Positions 24,643 to 35,854 of a DNA stretch of 64,000 nt are shown here, in pieces. Both the position numbers and the translations under genes were made by a program. The notes below the pieces were generated by a model. It was not told the DNA's origin. It ran no database searches and was given only the letters and a program-made list of their open reading frames with translations. How positions within the stretch are numbered: position 1 is the stretch's first letter; every line of letters begins with the position of its first letter. This DNA is from Orobanche coerulescens (taxonomy: Eukaryota; Streptophyta; Magnoliopsida; Lamiales; Orobanchaceae), in the NCBI GenBank assembly GCA_033398695.1, contig CM065803.1, forward strand, positions 97,762,001 through 97,826,000, in the 5' to 3' direction.

Positions 24643-24998
24643 TATTAATCCAACTAACTAATATTGTTCAAATTATAAATGAAATCACAACAAAAAATTA
24701 ATCATAATGATTATCATCATAAAACTTAAATCGTTTTACATAAAAGCTATCGAATGTAACATGAATAATACAAAGTTTCAAAATCACAATAAAAAATACA
24801 ATAAAATACATACCTTAATCGAAATGGTGATTATAACAACCGGTAGAAACCTTCGTCACTCCAGCTAGCACAACTCAAAGTAGCAACTCACAAGCTTTTT
24901 TCGGGAATAACTGACAGAATCGGGAATAGAAATGTGCTCTTTAGCGGGGAGAGGGGCAAGATTGGGTTGGTGTTCCCTGAACTATAAATAATTTTCAC
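24643..24998 (-). other. Presumed 5' leader and promoter region of the CACTA transposase
   Basis: AT-rich, no coding signal. It lies between the TNPD start and the right sub-terminal cluster, where transcription of the minus-strand genes should begin. I cannot place a single TATA box with confidence. Confidence 0.4.
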
Positions 24999-25675
24999 TT
25001 AGAGGTTTAACCGACGACCTAGATCTAGGTCGTCGGCTAAAGTATATTATTTTTTTTTTCTTCAGAAAAAATGTTTAGCCGCCGACCTCGATCTAGGTCG
25101 TCGGCTAAACCATTACAATATTATTTTTTTCGGAAGAAGTTTAGCGGCGACCTAGATCTAGGTCGTCGGCTAAAGTATATTATTTTTTCTTGAGAAAAAA
25201 TGTTTAGCCGCAGACATCGATCTCGGTCGCCGGCTAAACCATTACAATATTATTTTTTTTCTAAAGGAGTTTAGCCGACGACCTAGATCTAGGTCGTCGG
25301 CTAAAGTATATTATTTTTTTTTTTAAAAAGTGTTTAGCCGCCGACCTCGATCTAGGTCGCCGGCTAAACCATTACAATATTATTTTTTTATCGGAAGGAG
25401 TTTAGCCGACGACCTAGATCTAGGTCGTCGGCTAAAGTATATTATTTTTTTTTTCGGTCGGCTAAACGTTATCTCGGTCGTCGGCTAAACCTCTTTAATA
25501 TAGCCGACGACTATTTCGACATTTAGCCGACGACCTCCGCCAAGTCGTCAGCTAAAACCCTTTAGCCGACGGCAAACTGAGTCGTCGGCTAAAGTGCGAA
25601 GTTTAGCCGACGACACTTTATAGTCGTCGGCCATTTTTTTTCGGGTCGTCGGCTAAAGTACTTTTTTTGGTAGTG
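24999..25675 (-). repeat. Right sub-terminal and terminal repeats of CACTA
   Basis: Many copies of the 13-base motif, several as perfect 36-base palindromes: 25270-25305 and 25401-25436, each made of TTTAGCCGACGACCTAGA and its inverse. Units alternate with AGTATATTATTTTTTTT and ACCATTACAATATTATTTTT spacers. In some copies CGACGAC is CGCCGAC. Confidence 0.93.
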
Positions 25676-25724
25676 GTTCTTGACTTTGAAAGTAAGATAT
25701 ATGAATGGCATGATTGTTTATATC

Positions 25725-25862
25725 CACTCTGGGACGGCCCAACGGGTCCTATGAGGGTTTCGTAGCCTCTGGTGCGATTCCACGGATAGTTGGGTTGACC
25801 ACTCTGGGACGGACCGACGGGTCCTCTGAGGGTTCTGTAGCCTCTGGTGCGGTTCCACGGTT
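25725..25862 (+). repeat. Two-copy tandem repeat in D LTR
   Basis: Units of about 69 bases start CCACTCTGGGACGG and contain TAGCCTCTGGTGCG. The same pair is at about 35153-35292 in the 3' LTR. Confidence 0.85.
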
Positions 25863-26424
25863 GATCATGTATGTATTGATGTGATGCTATGAGATTTAAT
25901 TATTCCAAAATACTAGTCTTGAAATGATGAATTGACGGTTACTTTTACTTTATTGTCGAGGAGTATTGTATTTCATAATCGATATACTTGCACTAGCTAT
26001 TCGACGGCTAACCCCTTTATGGGGGAAATACTTTTTATGTATTTCAGGTTCCAGGAGAGCGGACAGGCAGGTATCGGGTCGGCATGAAGATGATGGGAAA
26101 AGGTGATACTGTGTCTTATCTCTGGTTATATTTTGTGTTCTTCCATTCAGTGTTGTTGTACTGGAATGGTTATTGAATACTCGAGTATTGCTTTTCAGTT
26201 TTCTTGATGTTCCGGCATGTGTTGCCGAGGTATTGATTTGTGTTGTGATGTATTTGGATACATTGGATATGGTTTGAATACCATTTGTATTGTCCTTCAT
26301 TTCATTGTATTTGGACCTTCTCGGTCAAGTTTTATAGTTCCGCGTATGATTAGCCTTGTGGGTCCCACGGCAGGGCTCACAGCGCTGTAATATACCCTGA
26401 ATAACTTGGGGGTGTTACAGAATA

Positions 26425-26436
26425 TGGTATCGGAGC
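26425..26436 (+). promoter_or_regulatory. Primer binding site of D
   Basis: TGGTATCGGAGC, six bases after the 5' LTR; one mismatch to the standard initiator-methionine tRNA site. Confidence 0.88.
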
Positions 26437-26662
26437 TTAGGTCTATGGATACCTTGACTGTCGGTCTTTTGGGTTGATTGAGTCATCGTTTATCTACAGT
26501 ATCACTACTTTGCCATCATCACAGTGTCACCGGTACTTGTATGACCTCTTACTCTTCTGGCGTTTCCTTAATCGTTTTGCTTCTATTTTGGTATTTTTGA
26601 GAATCGGTCACTTCGATGACGTGCGATTGAATTGTACTTACGTGCCTTGTGTGTTCTTCAGT

Positions 26663-27848
26663 ATGTCAGCTGGTAGGGGACGAGGCCGTGGTCGTTCCCG
26701 TGGACGTGGACGAGGACGTGGCGCGGCCATTTCCTTCAGTTCCATTGCGGGATCGACCAACCCTAGCCTATCTAACTCGGTGCATCTTGACACTGAAAGT
26801 CAGCATGACCAGTCGACTGGCCAGGGGAACAGCGCGAATCTTGGAGTTGCGAACGTACTTCAACAATTGGCTAACCAGATGACCATCTTGACCCAAGCCG
26901 TTCAGTTTAACAATCCGAACCCAACAACGGATGCCTTACTTCAAAATGTAATCCGTATGCACCCTCCACAGTTTGGCGGTGCCACAGACCCGTTAGGTTG
27001 GTAGGATTGGCTAGCGGAGTTAGAGAAAATTTTCGAAGCTGTTGATTGTCCCGAATGAGGAAAGTACCGATTGATCAGTATTTCCTCACCAAGGAGGCCG
27101 CTACATGGTGGAAAGTTATCAAGACACAAGATCATGTTGCTACGTGGGAAGAGTTTAAAGAGATTTTGGAGGCCGAGTTTTGTCCTTGGCCAGTGCAAGA
27201 AGGCCGATTCGAGCCTTTTTCGAGGCTAAGCCGCAGAACATTCCCGTTTCGCGGGCAATGATGGAGTACAACCAACCATTGATCCACGTGAAGGATCAAG
27301 TGCGAAACGAGTGTGATAAGATCCGTTACTTTGACATGCGGATGAATATGGACTTACGGTGGTACATGGCCGGATTTGCTTGCACCACGTTGAAGGAATA
27401 TCAGGACAGGGCTTTGGCCCATGACATGATAAGCCCCGACAACGATACGAATGAATAACCGAAGAAGCAGAAGATCGCGGGAAATTTTTCTGGCTCTAAG
27501 AGTGGCAACTTCCAGAGGTATCAGACGACTAACTGTTCTGCCGGACAGTCATTACGTTCTGCTAAAGGAAAAAGGAGTTTCCGTTCTGCTCCGGGCACCT
27601 CAGCTCGCCCGGTGACTTGCTATAATTGTGGTCGTCCAGGCCACGTTAATTTGGAATGCAATTTCCCACCTTTGAAGTGTCACACTTGCGGACAAATGGG
27701 ACATAGAGCGGCTTATTGTTCCGAACCAAATCATAATATGGACACTCGGGCTTCTGCCCCAGCGCCACTAGATCAAGGCGTGAATCAGCGGCAATCTTTT
27801 GGTCAGTCTCAGCAGAGTTACGGCAGGGGCCGGGGACGGGGTCAGAAC
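26663..27848 (+). pseudogene. gag: D gag, broken and cut by a solo LTR
   Basis: Start ATG at 26663 follows a short leader and opens with an Arg/Gly run (RGRGRGRSRGRGRGRG). Then come a capsid stretch (MHPPQFGGATDP, WWKVIKTQDHVATWEEFK) and two zinc knuckles (CYNCGRPGHVNLEC and CHTCGQMGHRAAYC, about 27618-27718), followed by another Gly/Arg run. A TAG at 27002-27004 and frame changes near 27045 and 27190 break it; a TAA ends the capsid part at about 27456. At 27848 the reading is cut by the solo LTR and resumes at 30622 with a Gly/Ser-rich linker to the protease. Confidence 0.85.
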
Positions 27849-28013
27849 TGTAATACCCGAGATCTTTGTTCTGGATTCGTTGAGTTTCGGGGCTTTATCG
27901 AATTGTTATTGTCCTCATCGTTGGAATTTTGTGCCATGTTTAGGTGTGCCTTGTTGGAACATGTGTTTGGAGGCGTTTCGGATCACTATGTGAGTTTCTG
28001 GGTTTTTGTGGTG

Positions 28014-28386
28014 TAGCGCACGCTAATGCTTGTGGCATAGCGCACGCTACAGCGTTATGGTTAGCGCACACTACTGAATGGGTAGCGCACGCTAACTGGT
28101 AGTCCAGAGGCAGTCCAGGAGCTACTGGACTGGGACTGGGGCTTTGTTAGCGTACGCTAAGGTCGATAGCTAGCGTTCGCTATCGACTGCTTAGCGCACG
28201 CTCTTTCTTCTTTCTAGCGCGCGCTGCCCGGTATGTGCAGTTCTGTACAGGGGACACTGGACTGGTTTCGTGACCCGTTAGCGCGCGCTACGCTTATGGG
28301 TCTAGTGCATGCTAACAGTGTTATTCGGTAATTCTGGGTGTTGACCTCGTTAGCGCACGCTAATGCTGTCTGGTTAGCGCACGCTA
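28014..28386 (+). repeat. TAGCGCACGCTA palindrome array in the solo LTR
   Basis: About 12 copies with variants (TAGCGTACGCTA, TAGCGTTCGCTA, TAGCGCGCGCTA). The unit is the one found in the D LTRs, but neighbouring sequence differs, so the palindrome is better kept than its surroundings. Confidence 0.9.
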
Positions 28387-30186
28387 TTGACTGTCCAGTA
28401 TAAATACTGGACAGCAGGCTTCACTTCGTCATTTCTCACTCTCCTTCATCCCTTCCGACGAGAGTGAGCTCCAGAGGCGATTTTGAGCGATCTTCTTCTT
28501 CTAGCTTCATCTTCGAGCGGATTTGTAGGTGTTTAACAACATCTAATCGTCTTCTTGGTCCAAATCAAGGTAATCTCTTCTTAGAACTCTAGTTTCTTGA
28601 ATTTGGAGTTTTTTCCTTGGATTTGTGGTTCTTACCCGATCTCATCCGATCGGTTGTGTATTCTTGTTTATCTTGATCGTAATCTTTAGATTTTGTTAAC
28701 CGTTCATCGATTTTATCGCCCGAATCAACGATTCTTGATTTCTTTGAGAACACTTAGACCCTTGTTGTTTTTAGGATGGTTTCGGATTTCGATTAGTGTT
28801 ATTGATTCGTGGTGATGTTATTTTCGTAGTTCTCGTGGAGTTGTCGAGTTCTTGGTCGTTTTTGGAAGTTCGAGGACTGCCCAACTTCACCCGTTCGTTG
28901 TCCGGTGGTTCGTGGTATCGAGGCCTTATGATTCGTCGTATTTGTTCGCTCGCGGATTCGAGGCAAGTATCTTGCCTATACACTTCATGTTTCATAGTGG
29001 TTATAATCGGTAATTGACTATGTGTGTAATTGGACTATTTTTAATGAACTTATAAAAGAATCGGTATATTCTCGATAAAGGTCCTCTATAAAATCTACTT
29101 GTGTGTTTGTGAACGATTGTGTGGTTCTGAGGATATGTACTAGTGGTGTGCTTTGGAATATCTTCTTTACGTATGGTATCGTTGTGCGTGATTATGTTGA
29201 TAGTGGACTTAAGGTTATGTCTTTTTGAAAAGAGGTGTATGTATGTGTGTGGACGTGTGTACTATTGATGAGTTTGTGATGATGTGTGATGTGAGTATGT
29301 GTCGGATGTTGTGGCCATTCCTAGAAAGTACCTTGATTTACATTTGAAGTACTTCGGAGGAATACGTTTTTGAAACGTGATTTTGTGAAAGTGGTAATTT
29401 CAGGAAATGTGGTATGTGCCATGTGGTTACTGAGAATGTGTGAACCGAGTTAAAACCAGTGAGGGTCCCCTGGGATTCGATAGGCCGCGTTCCCTACGGA
29501 TCACTCGGTGGGGTTGTACAACCATAGAGGGCCTGACGAGGACTCCCTGGGGTGTGTATCTCGTAGGAGGTACAGGGCCGGTACAGCTCGGGAGGTTGTT
29601 TTGTGATGATGATTGTGGCACGATGTTGTTTTTGATAATTTTGATATGTCCGGAGTATCACTTATTCAAATTCCCGATGTGAGATACATCATATGTAAGG
29701 TCTTGGTACTTGGCTAAAATGGCACCGGTATAAGCGTCGTATATTGTTTGTTTCTTGGTTGCGATATTTTTTGGCATAAGGATACGGGCCCTGTGATTGT
29801 TTCCATACATTGTGGTTTGGTTATGTATCGAGTGTGACCGTTGTGTTATTCACTCGAGTATGGGATATGGATGATTTGGGTCGTGGACCCTGTGTTTGTG
29901 ACCAGATTGGTATTTTTGAGCAAAAACAATTCTTTGGCCCGTGTCCCTACGTGGTTTGTCGAGTTAAAGATTTATTAGCCCAGAAATGTCTTTCTAAAAC
30001 TCCCGAGACTTTTTAAATGCTTTTCAAAGAGACTACATGTCTCATTCCAACTTTTTATAGTTTGAACTATTTCATTTAATGAAATATCTCGGGAAATCTT
30101 CATTGGGTTGAATTGTGGAATTAATCAAGTTTTTATATTCTTGGAGTATGTTGTGTATAGCTCGTATTTGCACTTTATACTTACAC

Positions 30187-30229
30187 TAGCAAAACAGTGG
30201 AGTTTTGCTAACCCCCGAGTATTCGGGGG
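30187..30229 (+). other. Double hairpin in the solo LTR
   Basis: TAGCAAAAC (30187-30195) pairs with GTTTTGCTA (30202-30210). CCCCCGA (30212-30218) pairs with TCGGGGG (30223-30229). The same pair of hairpins, with other bases in the stems and loops, occurs in the A, D and G LTRs, always shortly before an AG acceptor-like site. Confidence 0.75.
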
Positions 30230-30621
30230 TGGATGTCTGTATTGCGTCCAGGTACTTGCAGGTTACTGGGGAGTGAATCACAGGATCAGTACGAAGGATG
30301 ATGGAAGACGACGATGCTAATCACATAAAGACCTGTGTTGGGTATTTGGTGAAGTCTTATCGTTTTGTCTTTCTGTTAGGGTATTTTCCATTTTCGGGAA
30401 GTATTAACGTATCTTAACCCCTGCGTGGGTACGAGTTGGGAGAAGGAGTTTTGTATGTTCGATGTAAATATTTGTGGTAAAATACCAAATCGGTCTAATG
30501 GTTCATTATTTAGCCATATCGGCATTAAATATGATGTATTGTTTTTGTATTTAGCCTGGTAGATCCTCATGGAGAGGGTCTGCGGCGCTGGAATTTTCCC
30601 AGGTGGTTTGGGGGTTTTATA

Positions 30622-33600
30622 AGAATGCTGGAAGGGGAAACTCTAGCATCGGTTCGGTACAACCACGAATCTATGAGATGCATCGAACAGATGAACCCGA
30701 CTATCCCATCCAGTTCGTGTACTTTTTGATACGGGTGATACACATTCTTTCATTTCCTTGTAGTGTGTACGCTGTTTGAATATAACTTGTATGACTGCTT
30801 GCGATCCTTTCATTGTGAAACTACCTAGCGGGGATAGAATTGTGGGAAACCGGGAGATTAGAGATTTTCTGGTGATTATAGCCGGTATATATTGGTTATC
30901 GAATTTGATTGTAGTTAATATGGAAGGCGAGGATGTGATCCTCGGCGAAGACTGGCTTGATAGTCACCAAGCGATTATGAACTACCGTACTAAGGTTATC
31001 ACCATGATGACTAAAGACGGATCCGAGTACTCATTTTTGGGATGTAAGTCGGGCCAATCTAAGTTGCTTATCAGCGCCATGAATTGTGTAAAACTTTTGA
31101 ATAAAGGTTGCACGGGATATTGGTGTTATGCTTTGAAGATGGAAGGGAACAAAGTCGATTTCTCTTCAATTTCGGTTGTTAATGAGTATCCCGATGTTTT
31201 CCCGGACGACCTCCCGGGATTACCGCCAGATCGAGAGATAGAATTTTCTGTGGATTTAGAGCCTGATGCGGCTCCGATTTCTAAGGCACCTTATCGTATC
31301 GCACCTTCCGAGATGCAAGAATTAAAGGATCAACTGGGAGAATTATTGGAGAAAGGGTACATGAGACCGAGCGCTTCGCCTTGGGGCGCGCCTATTCTTT
31401 TTGTGAGAAAGAAGGATGGTTCACTACGTTTATGCATCGACTACTGTGAGTTGAACAAAGTGGCCATCAAGAACAAGTATCCTTTACCTCGTATAGATGA
31501 TTTATTTGATCAGTTGCAGGGGGCTGCAGTTTTCTTGAAAATTGATTTGAGATTAGGGTACTATCAACTCAGGGTGAAAGAGTCCGACGTTCCGAAGACT
31601 GCATTTCGGATGAGATACGGGCATTATGAATTTGTAGTTATGCCTTTTGGATTGACTAATGCACCGGCAGTATTCATGCAGTTAATGAACAAGATATTCA
31701 TCGAGTACCTCGACAGGTGTGTAGTCATCTTTATTGACGATATTTTGATCTATTCTCGAGATAAGGAGGAACATACCCGACATTTGTGTTTGGTACTAGA
31801 TATTTTTAGAACCGAGCAACTCTATGCAAAATTCTCGAAATGTGAGTTCTAGTTGGAAGAAGTTATGTTTCTCGGCTATGTGATTTCGGCCGAAGGGGTT
31901 CTTGTAGACCCGCAGAAGATTGAGGCAGTACTAGATTGGGCACCGCCTAAAAATGTTAAGGAAGTTCATAGCTTTTTGGGCCTTGCTGGGTATTACCGTT
32001 GGTTTGTCTAGGGATTCTCGAAACTCGCTCGCCTGCTTACGAAATTACTCCAGAAGACAGAAGAGTTTGTTTGGACGGCTGAGAGACAATAGATCTTCGA
32101 TGAGCTGAAGAGACGTTTGACCTCAGCGCCAATTCTAGCTTTACCGCATGGTAGTGATGGATTTGCAGTTTATAGTGACGCTTCGGGTCAAGGTCTTGGA
32201 TGTGTGCTTATGCAACATGATAAGACGATAGCTTTTGCGTCACGACAACTGAAGCCGTAAGAGATGAACTATCCTACTCACGATTTGGAGTTGGCCGCAA
32301 TTATCTTCGCACTCAAGATTTGGCGACACTATTCGTATGGTTCTCTGTGTCGGATTTATACTGATCATAAGAGCCTAAAGTATATTTTCAGTCAGAAAGA
32401 GCTGAATATGAGACAAAGACGTTGGTTACAATTGATAAAGGATTATGATTTGGAAATTCTTTACCACCCAGGAAAAGCCAATGTCGTCGCGGATGCTTTG
32501 AGCCGCAAATCAGCATCGCTGCAGATGCTCGAGGTTCTTACATCTCAGATAAAGATTCATCAGGATTTAATCGAGCAAGGAATAGAAGTTTGGCTTCCAA
32601 GAATACAAGGACAATTGTGCACTCTCGAAATTACTTCGTCCTTGGTTGACGACATCAAAGGGAAACAGTGGAGTGACCCGATGATCTCTCAACTAAAGGA
32701 AGATGTAATTAAAGGAAAAGCCCCTGGCTTTATGGTTCACCAGGATAGTATTCCGAGATTCCAGGGTAGGCTTTGTGTTCCGAATGATCTAGAGTTGAGG
32801 CAGAGAATTCTCCGAGAAGCTCATGCTACGCCTTACTCAATCCACCCCGGAACGAGTAAGATGTACAAAGACTTGAAGAGAAATTTTTGGTGGGATAACA
32901 TGAAGAAAGATGTCACAGAATTTGTACTACGGTGCATGACGTGTCAGCATGTCAAGATCGAACATCAACGACCGGCGGGGTTGTTGAAGCTGCTTCCCAT
33001 TCCCGAGTGGAAGTGGTAAGACATCTCTATGGATTTTATCACTGGCATGCCGATCGGGTAATCGTCGATCGGTTGACCAAGTCTGCACACTTCTTGGGTA
33101 TTAAGGATACTTGGGGACTGGAGAGATTGGCTCGAACTTTTATAGCTGATATCGTGAGATTGCACGGTGCCCCCAAGACCATTGTTTCTGATCGAGATAG
33201 TCGTTTCATATCGCATTTTTGGCAGGTCGTTCATCAAGCTTTGGGTACTGAGTTGAGATTGAGCACGTCCGTTCATCCTCAGTCAGACGGTGAGACGGAG
33301 AGGACGATTCAGATGTTGGAATATATGTTGCGGGCTTGTGCCCTAGACTGGAGTAATGATTGGGAGCTTCATTTGCCGTTGATCGAGTTTGCCTACAATA
33401 ATAGTTGGCATGCATCGATCAAAATGGCACCGTTCGAGGCACTTTATGGTAGGCGATGTAGGTCGCCATTATGCTGGGACGAGGCTTCGGAGCTAATCGG
33501 AATAGAGCCGGATATGTTGATGGAGACTAAGGAAAAGATTTCTATTATCCGGGACCGGTTGCTGACTGCCCAGAGCCGTCAGAAATCTTATGCTGATACT

Positions 33601-33832
33601 CATCGTCGACCTTTGGAGTTCGAAGTGGGGGATCATGTTCTACTCAAGGTGTCGCCGACCAGAGGGGTTTTCCGCTTCGGGAAAAAGGGGAAACTTAGTC
33701 CGAGGTATATCGGACCTTTTGAGATTTTGGACAGGGTTGGATATTTAGCTTATCGCTTGGCGTTGCCTCCAGCTTTGAGTCACGTCCATAGTGTTTTTCG
33801 TGTGTCTCAATTGAGAAAGTACATGCCGGACC
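30622..33832 (+). pseudogene. pol: D pol: protease, RT, RNase H, integrase; broken, 3' end deleted
   Basis: Retropepsin active site DTG at 30728-30736 (VLFDTGDTHSF), with TAG at 30761. RT shows [11 protein letters not shown] and FIDD near 31730; RNase H shows VYSDASGQGLG and [11 protein letters not shown]; integrase has the zinc domain (MTCQHVK) and the core with aspartates in SMDFITG and IVSDRDSRF and glutamate in GETERTIQ, so the catalytic triad is still present. Stops in the main frame at about 31850, 32010, 32089, 32259 and 33017, then a small deletion and shift before VIVDRLTKSAHF. After HSVFRVSQLRKYMPD the sequence runs straight into LTR sequence: the C-terminal tail and any chromodomain are gone. 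Confidence 0.9.
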
Positions 33833-35849
33833 TTTTATTGACTATTTGACCTTCCCGTTCTTCCTATTTTTTCGCTCTGTAAACTCTTCGTGATGTTGTC
33901 GATGTTGTTATAGAGTTTCGTACCTTGTTTGGATCACGATCGTGTTGTTTAGACCTTTCGGAAGTGTTCTGGGTCAGAGAGATGGCACATGCTAGGCCTA
34001 GTCTAACGCACGCTAATTCTTCTTGAGTAGCGCACGCTAGCTTTGAGCCTTAGTGCGCGCTAAGGGACCAGATAGGGCAGAGGGAGTAGCTAATTCTGCT
34101 CTCTGGACTAGCAGTTAGCGCATGCTAGGAGTTAGCTAGCGCACGCTATTCGTGGTCAGTAGTGCGCGCTAACACATCCGTAGTCCACGCTAACGAGCTG
34201 GGTCGGCAGAGGCAGTGAGGTTTTCAGACTGTCTAGACTATCAGGTAACGTACGCTAGGCTTCGGCTAGCGCACGCTATATGGGTTGCATAGCGCACACT
34301 AGCTATCACAGCAGCGCACGCTAAGACTCGAGCAGGGTAGAGGACAGTAGGTTCTGGACTCCAATTTCTGGACACCAACTCCCAGGTAGCGCACGCTAAA
34401 AGAAGGCGATTAGCGCACGCAACGGTATACCTATCGCACGCTAACGAGGCTGGCAGGAGCCACTGGACTACCCGGTGACCCCGCTAGCAAACGCTAATAT
34501 TGAGGCGTAGCGTGCGCTAGACTGGGCACAGTATATATAGAACAGTTGACCTTGCACTTGTCATTTCTTCCACCTTTTACACTTATCCGATCAGGAGAGC
34601 TCAAGGAGGGCGATTCGGGGCGATTTGAAGCAGTCTTTCTTCATCCATCATCATCTTGAGTTGGATAACAAGGATCTCACAACACTTGATCCTTTTCCAC
34701 CTTCTAAATCAAGGAAAGAATACTTAGAACCCTAATTTTGGGAATTTTGGGGATTTTATTATATTCGTCCGATTTATCCGTTGTGAAGCTTGTGAACCTC
34801 GAGATTATGATTTATCTACCCCGTATCTATGTTTCTCTTATGATTTTATGGATTGGTTTGTGCCGTGTTCGGACTTGTGAGGGTTTGGGTGATTTTCCAA
34901 CCTCTAGTTGTTTACCCTTGTAGTTTTGTGAATCGTAGGCGGGTTTCGGGAATTTCTTAGTGAGTTATGAGTATGGATTATTGATTATCATATCCCTTGC
35001 GAATCGTTTAGGTACCGGAAGTGCGATCTTGGACCTACCGAACTCATACTCTTTTCTGTTCGATTTCTCGATGTCTCAAGGGCAAGTATATATTTATGAT
35101 TGTACGTTCTCGACTTTGAAAGTAAGATATATGAATGGCATGATTTTTTATATCCACTCTGGGACGGGCCGACGGGTCCTCTGAGGGTTTCGTAGCCTCT
35201 GGTGCGATTCCACGGATAGTTGGGTTGACCACTCTGGGACGGACCGACGGGTCCTCTGAGGGTTCCGTAGTCTCAGGTGCGATTCCACGGTTGATCATGT
35301 ATGTATTGATGTAATGCTATGAGATTTAGTTATTCCGGAATACTAGTCTTGAAATGATGAATTGACAGTTACTTTTACTTTATTGTCGAGGAGTATTGTA
35401 TTTCATAATCGATATACTTGCACTAGCTATTCGACGGCTAACCCCTTTATGAGTGAAATACTTTTTATGTATTTCAGGTTCCAGGAGAGCGGACAGGCAG
35501 GTATCGGGTCGGCATGAAGATGATGGGAAAACGTGATACTGTGTCTTATCTCTGGTTATATTTTGTGTTCCTCCATTCAGTGTTGTTGTACTGGAATGGT
35601 TATTGAATACTCGAGTATTGCTTTTCAGTTTTCTTGATGTTCCGGCATGTGTTGCCGAGGTATTGATTTGTGTTGTGATGTATTTGGATACATTGGATAT
35701 GGTTTGAATACCATTTGTATTGTCCTTCATTTCATTTTATTTGGACCTTCTCGGTCAAGTTTTATAGTTCCACGTATGATTAGCCTTGTGGGTCCCATGG
35801 CAGGGCTCACGGAGCTGTAATATACCCTGAATAACTTGGGGGTGTTACA
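33832..35849 (+). repeat. 3' LTR of element D
   Basis: Matches the 5' LTR from about its 15th base. The LTR start (TGTAATACCCGTAC) and the polypurine tract are missing, removed with the end of pol. It ends GGGGGTGTTACA and is followed by CCTGG. A palindrome array occupies 33983-34519 and a TATA box 34532-34539. The donor-like site is changed (AAGGAAAG) and one hairpin arm is broken (GAGTG for GGGGG near 35451). Confidence 0.92.
33983..34519 (+). repeat. TAGCGCACGCTA palindrome array in D 3' LTR
   Basis: Same array as in the 5' LTR with small differences: some copies mutated (TGGCACATGCTA, TAGTCCACGCTA), one extra copy near 34279, one missing near 34400. Confidence 0.9.
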
Positions 35850-35854
35850 CCTGG

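Larger units (their letters stand above)
16640..25675 (-). mobile_element. CACTA (En/Spm) DNA transposon, 9,036 bp
   Basis: Ends are CACTACCAAAAA at 16640 and its inverse TTTTTTTGGTAGTG ending at 25675, each followed inward by TTTAGCCGACGAC. Three-base target duplications GTT flank it (16637-16639 and 25676-25678); the intact D 3' LTR has a single GTT at the matching place. Two genes, both on the minus strand, encode a TNPD-type transposase (right) and a TNPA-type protein (left). Sub-terminal repeat clusters lie at both ends. Confidence 0.95.
15348..26419 (+). repeat. 5' LTR of element D, interrupted by CACTA
   Basis: Begins TGTAATACCC and ends GGGGGTGTTACA. Remove 16640-25675 and one GTT, and the rest matches 33832-35849. 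Parts in order: palindrome array, TATA box (16063), splice-donor-like AAG/GTAAGA (16242-16249), CACTA insertion, two-copy tandem repeat, TAGC and CCCC/GGGG hairpins, TTTCAG (26042-26047), terminal inverted module TGTAATATACCC ... GGGTGTTACA. Confidence 0.92.
27849..30621 (+). repeat. Solo LTR inside D gag (2,773 bp)
   Basis: Starts TGTAATACCCGAG and ends GGGGGTTTTATA, a decayed form of the usual GGTGTTACA. Flanks AGAAC (27844-27848) and AGAAT (30622-30626) are a target duplication with one change. The gag-protease reading resumes on the far side. It has no internal coding part. Features: palindrome array (28014-28386), TATA box (28399-28406), donor-like AAG/GTAATC (28567-28574), hairpins at 30187-30229. 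Confidence 0.9.
15348..35849 (+). mobile_element. Element D: Tekay-like Ty3/Gypsy retrotransposon hosting two insertions
   Basis: LTRs of about 2.03 kb (5' copy without its insert) and 2.02 kb flank gag and pol. The target duplication CCTGG is at 15343-15347 and 35850-35854 and lies inside Copia RNase H. The 5' LTR holds a CACTA element; gag holds a solo LTR. Without both inserts D would be about 8.7 kb. Pol 3' end, polypurine tract and the first bases of the 3' LTR are deleted at about 33832. Confidence 0.93.

Noticed and set aside
25950..26300. Minus-strand ORF of 116 codons recurring in D LTRs and, altered, in G LTRs (35380-35730, 44611-44949, 49474-49737)
   Set aside because: The DNA of this LTR half is shared, which alone explains the recurrence. 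Between D and G the frame shifts and the protein changes, and no domain is seen.
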